DNA of 30,705 nt from UBA6168 sp964643005 (GTDB lineage Bacteria > Bacteroidota > Bacteroidia > Chitinophagales > Saprospiraceae), in contig CAZXQI010000037.1 of assembly GCA_964643005.1 (NCBI GenBank), positions 1-30,705 of the forward strand, given 5' to 3'. A program made the position numbers and the translations under genes. Positions 23,400-30,705 of the stretch are shown here, piece by piece (position 1 is the stretch's first letter; every line of letters starts with the position of its first letter). The notes under the pieces were generated by a model. It saw only the letters and a program-made list of their open reading frames with translations, was not told the DNA's origin and did no database searches.

Positions 23400-24410
23400 T
23401 CAGCTTTTATGCGTCAGCCTGTGATAAGTCTCCGCCCGCAGCAGATTCCAGCCGGCTAACTGGAAATACTCGCCATAAAAATCGGGAATGTACATGCGGT
23501 CTTCCACATTGGGAATCGTAAAATAAAGCTCCGGATCGAGCAGGGTATCGTCCCCCGGCTGACTCAGGTCAATAACGTAGCGATTGGGTCTGGAGCCTCG
23601 CGCTACGCTGCGCAATTCCATGGGCAGTAGCCGGAGCGGGTCGGCAGGATTGAAAATGCCCAGACCTTGTTCCCGCGCCTGTGCGACCGCCTGCCTGGCT
23701 TCATTTAATTTAGTAGCTCTTTCGACGATCTTCCAAAAGCGCTCCGGCCTGATGATGTCTGTCCCAAAGGGATTGGAAAAGCCTAAGAACGGATTCACAT
23801 TTGGGAAAATGAAATAGGGCGCTGCGGAGCCGTTTTCCAACTGGCGTTGGTTGTAATCCTTTTCAGTCGTGGGAATTGTTTCGCCCTCGTAGTTGTCGCG
23901 GTGAGGGCGAAGGAAGCAGAGCAGGCGACCGTAGGAGTCTAAAAACTCAAAGGCATAGACCTGGAAGAAGTAGAAATATTCACCCTTTTGGCCGGTCAGT
24001 GCGAAGTCGTTTTTGACCTCGCTTTGCAACAACTTACGGCCATTGTCGGCGTGGCGATATTGATTCTGACCAACGTCTGTGCCGTCGCCTATTTTTTCTC
24101 TCAGATAATTGTAGAGCGGTTTACTCAAAACCGACAACTTCTTTTCTAAGTCAGGCCCCGTAAAAAACTCGGTCCACAACTCGTTTTTGAGGCTTCTGAA
24201 CCCCTTCCCGCCAGGGAACAGATAAGAAATTTCAGCAGTGTCGATCCCCAGAAAGCGGACGCCGAAATTGTCGGGAGAACTGACGCTGATGGTGTCTCCG
24301 TCGTGAGTAGCTTCTGCCGGCGAGGCCATGCGGTTGGCCCTGGTGGCAAATCTGGTGCGGCCATATTTGAAGCCCGCACTCGTTACATTAAACATACCTT
24401 TAACAGCCAT
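23400..24410 (-). CDS. SNase-like (thermonuclease-fold) protein with a large internal insertion
   Basis: 336 residues, no signal peptide. The staphylococcal nuclease core is visible: HDGDTISV (D39 matching SNase D21), VRFLGIDTAE (R52, D57, E60 matching R35, D40, E43) and DSYGRLLCFL (R162 matching R87). All key catalytic positions are therefore kept. In S. aureus nuclease E43 and R87 are 44 residues apart; here they are 102 apart, so about 58 residues are inserted (containing GKGFRSLKNELW and QNQYRHADNGRKLL). About 165 residues of unknown nature follow the core. The lack of a signal suggests a cytoplasmic protein, unlike secreted thermonucleases. It lies 84 nt downstream of dapF on the same strand and may be co-transcribed. 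Substrate and role are unknown. Confidence 0.75.
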   Translation of the reverse strand: MAVKGMFNVTSAGFKYGRTRFATRANRMASPAEATHDGDTISVSSPDNFGVRFLGIDTAEISYLFPGGKGFRSLKNELWTEFFTGPDLEKKLSVLSKPLYNYLREKIGDGTDVGQNQYRHADNGRKLLQSEVKNDFALTGQKGEYFYFFQVYAFEFLDSYGRLLCFLRPHRDNYEGETIPTTEKDYNQRQLENGSAAPYFIFPNVNPFLGFSNPFGTDIIRPERFWKIVERATKLNEARQAVAQAREQGLGIFNPADPLRLLPMELRSVARGSRPNRYVIDLSQPGDDTLLDPELYFTIPNVEDRMYIPDFYGEYFQLAGWNLLRAETYHRLTHKS

Positions 24411-24436
24411 ATCAAATGGATTTAATTTTTAAAAAA

Positions 24437-24477
24437 AATCTGTGTAAAATCTGTGAAAAATCAGCGAAGTCAGCGGA
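24437..24477. repeat. Four-unit AATCTGTG/AATCAGCG repeat
   Basis: Consecutive units of about 10-12 nt: AATCTGTGTAA, AATCTGTGAAA, AATCAGCGAAG, TCAGCGGAAAA, preceded by A8. The array begins after the SNase-like start and ends 17 nt before the dapF stop. It is the longest member of the family seen at 14938, 20700 and 21848. Confidence 0.6.
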
Positions 24478-24494
24478 AAACCCCACGCCGGGAA

Positions 24495-25295
24495 TTACTC
24501 CTCTGCAAAATACTCCCCCGCAAAGACCCGCTCCGCCGGTCCGCACAGCCAGACATCCCGAAAGCCGCCTTTCCCGTCCGGGACAAAGCGCACTTTCAAA
24601 TGCCCGCCTTTGGTGACAATGGGAACCTCGTGTACAGAAGGGTAGGCTCCTGTCAGGTACCAACAAAGCGCCGCAGCTGCGACGCCCGTCCCACAAGACA
24701 AAGTTTCGGCTTCAACGCCCCGTTCGTAGGTGGCGACGATTAGCCCTTCTCCTTCGGATTCTTCTACGAAATTGACGTTGATGCCTTCCCTGTGGAAACG
24801 GTCGCTGTAGCGGATGGCCTGTCCGACCTCTACGATGTCTATATCGCTGACGTCCTCGACGAAGATGACGTAGTGCGGCGAACCGGTGTCCATGATGAAA
24901 TAACCCTCGCCATGCTCCGCCCCCGATACATCGGACATTTTCAATTCTACCCAGTTGCTTTCCTGGAGGATGGCCTCGTGCGGCCCGTCAATGGCGAGGA
25001 AGCGACAGCGGTCGCTGACGATGCCGAGGGTTTTGGCAAAAGCAGAAATGCAGCGTCCGCCATTGCCGCACATAGTACTTTCATTCCCGTCGGCGTTGAA
25101 ATAGACCATGCCAAAATCGTAGCCCTCCTGATTTTGTAGCAGTATCAGCCCGTCGGCGCCGATGCCGAAGCGGCGGTCGCAAATTTGCCGGATGGCCGCC
25201 GTATCCTGCCGGCTCAGCCAGGAGCGATGGCGATTGTCTATCAGGATGAAATCATTGCCTGTACCCTGGTATTTTGAAAAGGGAATTTTTTTCAT
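24495..25295 (-). CDS. dapF: Diaminopimelate epimerase (DapF)
   Basis: 266 residues from ATG 25295 (MKKIPFSKYQGTGNDFILID); the in-frame ATG 25328 adds 11 residues not seen in the family. The enzyme interconverts LL- and meso-diaminopimelate without cofactor, giving the precursor of lysine and of peptidoglycan cross-links. Both catalytic cysteines are present: C76 in NESTMCGNGGRC and C201 in ETLSCGTGVAA. ERGVEAETLSCG and the ending VWLCGPAERVFAGE complete the family pattern. Length is standard. The gene is divergent from the HtrA gene (25557) and precedes the SNase-like gene on its own strand. Confidence 0.96.
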   Translation of the reverse strand: MKKIPFSKYQGTGNDFILIDNRHRSWLSRQDTAAIRQICDRRFGIGADGLILLQNQEGYDFGMVYFNADGNESTMCGNGGRCISAFAKTLGIVSDRCRFLAIDGPHEAILQESNWVELKMSDVSGAEHGEGYFIMDTGSPHYVIFVEDVSDIDIVEVGQAIRYSDRFHREGINVNFVEESEGEGLIVATYERGVEAETLSCGTGVAAAALCWYLTGAYPSVHEVPIVTKGGHLKVRFVPDGKGGFRDVWLCGPAERVFAGEYFAEE

Positions 25296-25445
25296 GATGA
25301 AAGTGTAAGTTCGTTTTGAATGGAGCAAAAGAAAGCAATTGCCGGGAAACAGACTAAGTCCCGAAAAGTCAATTCTCGCTTAATACCCTTCCTGCCATCT
25401 AAGTGGCGCAGGAAGCGCATGTTTGGAGTAAAATTCAATATGATT

Positions 25446-25476
25446 TTGCAAAGCAAAAAATAATGCAGTATTTTGG
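25446..25476 (+). promoter_or_regulatory. Promoter candidate for the HtrA protease gene
   Basis: TTG (25446-25448), 20 nt, then TATTTTGG (25469-25476), a near match to TAnnTTTG with one base fewer in the spacer. The leader would be about 75 nt before ATG 25557. Confidence 0.4.
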
Positions 25477-25556
25477 TTTTCTATTTCCAAAAACCCTCTC
25501 CCCCAGGGTTGATTTTAAATGAAACTCTAAATTAACGACCTCTTCAACCTTGATTT

Positions 25557-26996
25557 ATGAAAAAAATATTTCCCATCCTCATTTCCTCCCTGCTTAGCGC
25601 GCTATTAGCCGTATTCATTTACAGACAAGTAGAAGATCCTCAGAGAGTTTTTGTGGACGACTATTCGGCCAACCCCATCTATACCAATCTGGGGGAAGAT
25701 CAACTGCTCTCTGGCAGGTTACAACGGACCTTCCTGTCCTCTTCGCCCACCGATTTTATTGCCGCCTCGGAAAAGGTGACTCCGGCGGTAGTCAATATCA
25801 AATCGGTGGAAAATGCGAACTATAGCTGGTGGGGCGGCGGCTCGTTCAGCGCCTCTTCCGGTTCGGGCGTCATCATTTCTCCGGACGGATATGTCGTCAC
25901 TAACAACCACGTAATTGAAGACGGAGCCAAGTACGAAATCACGCTGAACGACCGGCGAGAGTTTACGGCCAAATTAGTGGCCTCCGACCCTTCCACCGAC
26001 CTCGCTCTGCTGAAAGTGGAAGGCAAAAACCTGCCCTACTTAGTCTTTGGCAACTCTGATTCTCTGCGAGTAGGGGAGTGGGTGCTGGCAGTTGGCAACC
26101 CTTTCAACCTCGAATCTACCGTGACGGCGGGCATCGTCAGCGCAAAGGGTCGCAGCATTGATATTTTGGAAGGCGATTACACCATCGAATCGTTTATCCA
26201 GACGGATGCCGCCGTGAATCCAGGCAACAGCGGCGGCGCTTTAGTGAACACCAACGGCGAATTGGTGGGCATCAACACCGCCATAATCACCCGCTCCGGA
26301 AAATACGAGGGCTATTCCTTCGCCATACCCGCCACGCTGGTTCAAAAAGTTATCCGAGACCTGCGCGACTACGGAGAGGTGCAGCGCGGCCTGTTAGGCA
26401 TAGGCATCGGACCTGTCAATGACAAAATCGCCAAAGAACTGAAACTGCCCAGCGTCGAAGGCGTGTATATCACCAAAGTGACGATCGGCAGCGGCGCCGA
26501 AGATGGAGGCCTCATTGCCGGCGATGTCATCGTCGGCATCAACAGCGCAAAAATCAGAACCATCCCCGAACTACAGGAACAGGTGGGCAGGCTTCATCCT
26601 GGTTCCACTATCCAAGTAGATTATATTCGCAATGGCAAGCGCTATAATACTACCGTTACCCTAATGGATAAAGACCAGACTACCCGAATTGTCGTCCACG
26701 GCAACGACGATGAACTGCTTAGAGACCTGGGGCTTGATCTGCGGGAGCTGACCGCTGTCGAGCGCAGGAGGCTGAGAGTTTCAGGGGTTTACGTGGCAGG
26801 TATTCAGTCGGGCAGTACGGTAGAGCATACGAAAATGGATCCGGGCTATATCATCACCAAAGTGGGCGATGCGAGAATCTCCTCCGTTCAGGAAGTAATT
26901 AATGAACTGAAAAAGAAAAAAGGAAGGGAAATCTATTTGGAAGGTTTTTACGAGAATTATCCGGGCGAGTACTATTACACTTTTGAAGTAAAATGA
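25557..26996 (+). CDS. HtrA/DegP-type periplasmic serine protease with PDZ domains
   Basis: 479 residues. An N-terminal hydrophobic segment (about 4-22) exports or anchors it. The trypsin-like domain (about 65-275) has the triad H118 (NNHVI), D148 (STDLALLK) and S225 (NPGNSGGAL), all intact, plus the GSGVIISPDGYVVTN lead-in. A first PDZ domain follows (about 285-375: GVYITKVTIGSGAEDGGLIAGDVIVGIN) and a second, divergent one (about 385-470: GVYVAGIQSGSTVEHTKMDPGYIITKVGD). HtrA proteases degrade or refold damaged envelope proteins. The protein belongs with the other envelope genes in this window. A strong terminator follows at 27061-27098. Confidence 0.95.
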   Translation: MKKIFPILISSLLSALLAVFIYRQVEDPQRVFVDDYSANPIYTNLGEDQLLSGRLQRTFLSSSPTDFIAASEKVTPAVVNIKSVENANYSWWGGGSFSASSGSGVIISPDGYVVTNNHVIEDGAKYEITLNDRREFTAKLVASDPSTDLALLKVEGKNLPYLVFGNSDSLRVGEWVLAVGNPFNLESTVTAGIVSAKGRSIDILEGDYTIESFIQTDAAVNPGNSGGALVNTNGELVGINTAIITRSGKYEGYSFAIPATLVQKVIRDLRDYGEVQRGLLGIGIGPVNDKIAKELKLPSVEGVYITKVTIGSGAEDGGLIAGDVIVGINSAKIRTIPELQEQVGRLHPGSTIQVDYIRNGKRYNTTVTLMDKDQTTRIVVHGNDDELLRDLGLDLRELTAVERRRLRVSGVYVAGIQSGSTVEHTKMDPGYIITKVGDARISSVQEVINELKKKKGREIYLEGFYENYPGEYYYTFEVK

Positions 26997-27060
26997 CGCT
27001 TGCGGTAACTTTACCGCCGATTCATCGCAGTCTGGGTTAAATGATTTGATTTCCTTTCAA

Positions 27061-27098
27061 AAAAAGACCTGGTATTCGATTGCAAACCAGGTCTTTTT
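27061..27098 (+). terminator. Rho-independent terminator of the HtrA gene
   Basis: A perfect 13-bp stem (27061-27073 with 27086-27098; arm AAAAAGACCTGGT), a 12-nt loop and T5 at the end. It starts 64 nt after the stop codon and separates this gene from the carboxyltransferase gene. Confidence 0.88.
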
Positions 27099-27268
27099 AT
27101 TTGGGAGACTGGAAGAGTTTGAGGAGTTTTGAAATTCTTTGAAAAAGCCGGTAAGGGTTATTTTAGCTGCTTTGCGCTTTTCCTCTTTAATCCCAACTAG
27201 CTCAAGCCTGACCGATAACGGCGGCCATAGCGTCTCCATTAATTTTTAGCAACAGTAATTGGAAAAAG

Positions 27269-28894
27269 ATGGATTTAGAAAAAAACAAGAACGAAGACAC
27301 CATGAAACTCCTCATTTCGAGGATGAAGCACCACCTCATCAGCATCCGGCTGGGAGGCGGCACCAAAAAGATTGAAAAGCTACACGCCAAAAATAGGATG
27401 ACCGCAAGGGAGCGCATCAACTATTTAGTGGACAAGGACGCAGAATGGTTAGAGCTGGGCGCTTTTGCAGGCTTTGAAATGTATGAAGAACATGGGGGCT
27501 GTCCCGCAGGAGGCGTCATTGTGGCGCTCGGATACGTCTGCGGGAGGCTCTGCGTCATCGTTGCCAACGACTCCACGGTAAAAGCCGGCGCTTGGTTCCC
27601 CATCACCGGGAAGAAGAATCTACGGGCGCAGGAAATAGCCATGGAAAACCACATTCCGATTATTTACTTAGTGGATAGCGCCGGCGTTTTCCTCCCCATG
27701 CAGGATGAAATTTTCCCCGACAAAGAGCATTTCGGAAGAATATTTAGAAACAATGCGCAGATGTCGGCTGCCGGCATCCCGCAGATTGCCGCCATCATGG
27801 GACCCTGTGTGGCCGGCGGCGCCTACCTGCCCATCATGTCCGACGAGTCTCTAATCGTCGAAGGTTCAGGTAGCATTTTTCTGGCGGGGCCATATCTCGT
27901 CAAAGCGGCCATCGGAGAGGACGTGGACAAGGAAACCCTCGGCGGCGCCACCACGCAGACGGAGATTTCCGGCATCTGCGATTACAAAGTAAAGAACGAT
28001 CAGGAATGCCTCGACACCATTCGGGATTTAGTGGACAAACTCGGCAGTGCCGATAAAGCAGGTTTCGACAGAACCGAACCAAAACTACCCAAAGAAAAGC
28101 AACAGGAACTTTACCAAATCATTCCCTACGACAATACCCGGCCCTACAACATGGAAGACTTGTTGAAACGCTTAGTGGATGATTCCAAACTGACTTTTTA
28201 CAAAAAGAACTACGGCAAGACGATGATTTGCGCCTACGCCCGCATTGACGGCTGGGCGGTGGGCATCGTGGCCAACAACCGACACGTGACCAGATCGGCC
28301 ACCGGCGAAATGCAGTTTGGCGGGGTGATTTACTCCGATTCGGCTGACAAGGCAGCCAGGTTTATCATGAACTGCAACCAGAAAAAAATTCCTTTAGTTT
28401 TCCTGCACGACGTGACGGGCTTCATGGTGGGCAGCCGCTCCGAGCATGGGGGCATCATCAAGGACGGCGCAAAGATGGTGAACGCCGTCGCCAATTCCAC
28501 CGTCCCGAAATTTACCGTCGTTGTGGGCAACTCCTATGGCGCCGGCAATTACGCCATGTGCGGCAAGGCTTACGACCCGCGCCTGATCGTGGCCTGGCCG
28601 GGCGCAAAGATTGCCGTCATGGGCGGCGCCCAGGCCGCCAAAACATTGTTGCAAATTCAGGTGGCTTCTATGAAGGCCAAAGGTCAGGAACTGTCAGAGG
28701 AGGAAGAAAAGAAAATGCTTGACCTCATTGAAAGTCGCTACGAGCGGCAGACGACGCCTTACTACGCAGCAGCCCGGCTCTGGGTGGACGCCATCATTGA
28801 CCCACTCGAAACCCGCCGATGGATTTCTACCGGCATCGAAATGGCCAACCATTCGCCGATAGATCGGTTTAATGTGGGTGTCTTTCAGGTTTAA
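27269..28894 (+). CDS. Acyl-CoA carboxylase carboxyltransferase subunit (methylcrotonyl-CoA carboxylase beta-like)
   Basis: 541 residues, the normal size for this subunit. Two carboxyltransferase halves are present. The first has MTARERINYLVDKDAEWLEL, PAGGVIVALGYVCGR, VKAGAWFPITGKKNLRAQEIA and VDSAGVFLPMQDEIFPDKEHFGRIF; the second has MQFGGVIYSD, PLVFLHDVTGFMVG and GNSYGAGNYAMCGKAYDPR. The FLPMQDE-FPDKEHFGRIF stretch is typical of the methylcrotonyl-CoA carboxylase beta group (leucine breakdown), more than of propionyl-CoA carboxylase. The enzyme moves CO2 from biotin to the acyl-CoA and needs a biotin carboxylase/carrier subunit, which is not encoded nearby. Substrate assignment is by pattern and not certain. 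A 48-residue membrane protein gene follows after 10 nt. Confidence 0.9.
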   Translation: MDLEKNKNEDTMKLLISRMKHHLISIRLGGGTKKIEKLHAKNRMTARERINYLVDKDAEWLELGAFAGFEMYEEHGGCPAGGVIVALGYVCGRLCVIVANDSTVKAGAWFPITGKKNLRAQEIAMENHIPIIYLVDSAGVFLPMQDEIFPDKEHFGRIFRNNAQMSAAGIPQIAAIMGPCVAGGAYLPIMSDESLIVEGSGSIFLAGPYLVKAAIGEDVDKETLGGATTQTEISGICDYKVKNDQECLDTIRDLVDKLGSADKAGFDRTEPKLPKEKQQELYQIIPYDNTRPYNMEDLLKRLVDDSKLTFYKKNYGKTMICAYARIDGWAVGIVANNRHVTRSATGEMQFGGVIYSDSADKAARFIMNCNQKKIPLVFLHDVTGFMVGSRSEHGGIIKDGAKMVNAVANSTVPKFTVVVGNSYGAGNYAMCGKAYDPRLIVAWPGAKIAVMGGAQAAKTLLQIQVASMKAKGQELSEEEEKKMLDLIESRYERQTTPYYAAARLWVDAIIDPLETRRWISTGIEMANHSPIDRFNVGVFQV

Positions 28895-28904
28895 AAACAA
28901 AAAA

Positions 28905-29051
28905 ATGGACGAGAATAATAATGCGCAGACCCAGAGCAAATTCATGACCTGGCTAAAGAGAATTGGCGTCGTGGGTTTTCTCTTCTTCCTAATCAAAGGC
29001 TTAGTGTGGATTGGCGTCTTTATATGGGCCGGCACCTGCGCCCTGAAGTGA
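28905..29051 (+). CDS. Small single-span membrane protein (48 aa)
   Basis: ATG 28905 to TGA 29049-29051. A polar N-terminus (MDENNNAQTQSKFMTWLKR) precedes one membrane helix (about 20-43, IGVVGFLFFLIKGLVWIGV), ending CALK. Basic residues on the N-terminal side of the helix suggest that end faces the cytoplasm. It begins only 10 nt after the carboxyltransferase stop, so the two are very probably co-transcribed. I believe similar small proteins occur in other Bacteroidota but do not know a function. Too short to be confident from coding statistics alone; the helix and spacing are the support. Confidence 0.65.
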   Translation: MDENNNAQTQSKFMTWLKRIGVVGFLFFLIKGLVWIGVFIWAGTCALK

Positions 29052-29126
29052 CAGCGGCAGCCAATAGAGATTCATCGAAAAAAACGACGGAAACCTCCGC
29101 GCTAAGCTAAGCTGGCGGTCAATTTC

Positions 29127-29567
29127 CTAAAGTTCCGATTCTAATTCTTCTTCTGGCAATGGTTCCAGTTCGGGTTCGATTTCTGAATCTGCCCTCCTCA
29201 GCTCTAAGCGGAAAGGTATGTTGTTGAAATTCAGCCTGAGAATCAGCACGGTATCCGTCAGACTGTCCACGATATAGACAAAAGGCGGGTCGCTTTTTTG
29301 TTTGATCTCATCCCCGGAAAAAGAAAAAGGAGATTCGACTTCTTCCATGGTGGGAGAGAGGTTGGTGCGCATCTGCCCATCTTCGGAAAACTCATAGTAA
29401 GTATCCTTGAGCGTTTGCGTTTCCCTGCCGTTGCGCCAGCCCTTCACCAGCTCCCAGCGGCCCGTGAGGTCTTTGGCCTTGTGGATGGTTTTTCCCGTAT
29501 CTTCTTTACATGAAGGCTGAAAGAGAAAAAGAAGGAGAAAGAAAGAAAGAGTTTTATACGAATTCAT
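29127..29567 (-). CDS. Lipocalin-like lipoprotein
   Basis: 146 residues from ATG 29567 (MNSYKTLSFFLLLFLFQPSC, lipobox Cys at 20). The in-frame ATG at 29597 would put ten charged residues before the signal and is rejected. The mature part (LTGRWELVKGWRNGRETQTLKDTYYEFSEDGQM, then DEIKQKSDPPFVYIVDSLTDTVLILRL) has the strand order of small bacterial lipocalin-like domains, beginning with the G-x-W motif. The last 20 residues are strongly acidic (ADSEIEPELEPLPEEELESE), which is not part of that fold. It should be a lipoprotein of the cell envelope. Function is unknown; lipid binding would follow only if the fold is right. Confidence 0.75.
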   Translation of the reverse strand: MNSYKTLSFFLLLFLFQPSCKEDTGKTIHKAKDLTGRWELVKGWRNGRETQTLKDTYYEFSEDGQMRTNLSPTMEEVESPFSFSGDEIKQKSDPPFVYIVDSLTDTVLILRLNFNNIPFRLELRRADSEIEPELEPLPEEELESEL

Positions 29568-29681
29568 TTTAGTTTTCAATTTTGTGCGAAGTCTCATCTA
29601 AGGATACCGGCCATCCTGCTTTTGAATGTGAATAGAATTGTGACGTTTTCCTTTTGTCGGTCAGACCGGCCAAAGTGGCTG

Positions 29682-29689
29682 CAAAATTA
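29682..29689 (-). promoter_or_regulatory. -7 element candidate for the lipocalin-like lipoprotein
   Basis: TAATTTTG on the minus strand fits TAnnTTTG, but there is no TTG at the right distance, and the leader would be about 107 nt. The 7-bp hairpin TTTTGTC/GACAAAA at 29723-29740 lies just upstream. Confidence 0.25.
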
Positions 29690-29844
29690 GCAGATTCCCT
29701 ACACATTGATATAATGGAGCATTTTTGTCTAAGGACAAAATTTTCAACCGACGCCAACCATTTAAAAGACCAGGACTGTCTTTGAGAGCACAGGTTTATT
29801 ACCCAATACTTCTTTATTTTTTTAAAAAATTAAATACTTTGAAT

Positions 29845-30705
29845 ATGAGACCAGTTCAGTTCTTACTATTTGCGCTGACCGCATTGTTGGGTCTTGCGTT
29901 TACAGGCTGCATCAAAGACAAATGCGAGCGCACCGTTACCTACATTCGGGTTGAACCCGTTTTCAAAACCTTAGACGAAATCCGCTCCGGCCAGATCGTT
30001 CAGGAAGCGCCCCGCGAACTGGTGCACCCGGGTCAGATCTATTTTTACAATAATTTAATTTTTGTCAATGAGGGCAGAGAAGGCGTTCACGTGATTGACA
30101 ATGCCAACCCTGCCAGCCCCGCCAATATTGCATTCATCAGTATCCCCGGCAATGAGCATATTGCCATTAAGGACGGAATCCTGTACGCCAACAGCTATAT
30201 TGACCTCATTGCCATCAGCCTGCAAAGCTATCAAGCGCTGAATCGCGTGGAAAACGTTTTCCCACCCCTTTGGGAAGACGTCAACAACAATAGCGTAGCT
30301 GTTTATTACAAAGAAACCCCCATCACTGAAGTGATGGACTGCGAAAGATATGGCGGCCTTTACAAGAGGGGCGACGTCCTCTACGAATCTGCCAACCCGA
30401 ATATATTCTTAGATAATTTGTTCTTGAATAACAACAGTGGCAGCAGCGAATCGGGAGGCGGTACGGGCATTGGCGGATCTATGGCTCGCTTCTCCATAGT
30501 TGGCGACTATCTCTATGTCGTTGACCAGTCCAAAATGAACATTTTCGATTTGAATATGCCTACTCAGCCGAGCCTCGCCGGCACGGTGGACATTGGCTGG
30601 GGCATTGAGACGATTTTTCCCTATGGAGACAAATTGTTCATCGGCTCAAACGACGGCATGTTCATTTTTGATAACAGCAATCCACAGGCGCCTGTCCAAT
30701 TAGCC
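29845..30705 (+). CDS. LVIVD-repeat lipoprotein, 5' part (runs off the window)
   Basis: Open from ATG 29845 to the window end (287 codons, no stop). A lipoprotein signal (MRPVQFLLFALTALLGLAFTGC, Cys at 22) leads into repeated beta-propeller-like blades: IYFYNNLIFVNEGREGVHVIDNANP, GDYLYVVDQSKMNIFDLNMPTQPSLAGTV and GDKLFIGSNDGMFIFDNSNPQAPVQL. The pattern x-L-Y-V-x-D/N-x-x-x-G-(V/M)-x-I-x-D-x-x-x-P is that of LVIVD repeats, in surface lipoproteins of Bacteroidota. A Ser/Gly-rich loop (NNNSGSSESGGGTGIGG) interrupts it. It is presumably exposed on the outer membrane or in the periplasm; function unknown. Confidence 0.85.
   Translation, partial: MRPVQFLLFALTALLGLAFTGCIKDKCERTVTYIRVEPVFKTLDEIRSGQIVQEAPRELVHPGQIYFYNNLIFVNEGREGVHVIDNANPASPANIAFISIPGNEHIAIKDGILYANSYIDLIAISLQSYQALNRVENVFPPLWEDVNNNSVAVYYKETPITEVMDCERYGGLYKRGDVLYESANPNIFLDNLFLNNNSGSSESGGGTGIGGSMARFSIVGDYLYVVDQSKMNIFDLNMPTQPSLAGTVDIGWGIETIFPYGDKLFIGSNDGMFIFDNSNPQAPVQLA

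Noticed and set aside
29723..29740. TTTTGTC/GACAAAA hairpin as a terminator
   Set aside because: The 7-bp stem is A/T-rich with a 4-nt loop, lies upstream of a gene rather than after one, and lacks a clear function.

Overview
The window is chromosomal DNA from a member of the Bacteroidota, most likely the Saprospiria/Chitinophagales side. The evidence is two proteins with type A type IX secretion (T9SS) C-terminal sorting domains, SprB repeats, a PorE-like TPR/PD40 protein, short Bacteroidota lipoboxes, a eukaryote-like PurC, an LptD with the Bacteroidota architecture, and promoter-like sequences of the TTG-N19-TAnnTTTG class. No rRNA, tRNA, CRISPR array, intact transposon or prophage gene was found. 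I read the window as ordinary core-genome chromosome dominated by cell-envelope genes, with some poorly described proteins and small repeats between genes.

Layout. 1-2008: 3' end of a secreted SprB-repeat protein. 2060-2468: decayed PD-(D/E)XK (Rpn-type) nuclease remnant, then a bidirectional terminator. 2629-5037: PorE-like protein with two SPOR domains. 5199-6338: lipoprotein, divergent from a DUF819 membrane protein (6554-7678). 7935-9776: secreted PKD/Ig-like protein with a sorting domain, followed by a structured intergenic region. 10320-11510: MFS transporter. 11672-12940: outer-membrane protein with three small SH3/Lsm-like repeats. 13079-14041: purC. 14167-14604: Nudix-like protein lacking the Nudix box. 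14970-17711: lptD, divergent from a SPOR-containing N-acetylmuramoyl-L-alanine amidase (17932-19443) and an MCE/MlaD protein (19618-20655). 20773-21702: double zinc-ribbon protein. 22091-22720: cytochrome oxidase subunit III-like protein. 22780-23373: lipoprotein. 23400-24410: extended SNase-like protein downstream of dapF (24495-25295). 25557-26996: HtrA/DegP protease. 27269-28894: acyl-CoA carboxylase carboxyltransferase with a 48-residue membrane protein behind it (28905-29051). 29127-29567: lipoprotein. 29845-end: 5' part of an LVIVD-type lipoprotein.

How the genes fit together. Many products act in the envelope: LptD (LPS insertion), the MCE protein (lipid transport), the amidase (septal peptidoglycan cleavage), HtrA (periplasmic quality control), the SPOR/PD40 protein (peptidoglycan-linked outer-membrane protein) and T9SS cargo. 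purC and dapF are housekeeping biosynthesis. The items I think most deserve a second look are the PorE-like protein with SPOR in place of OmpA, the Nudix-like protein without its catalytic box, the SNase with a large insertion, the triple SH3/Lsm-like outer-membrane protein, and a strong TTA-before-G leucine codon bias. I found no clearly new multi-gene system.
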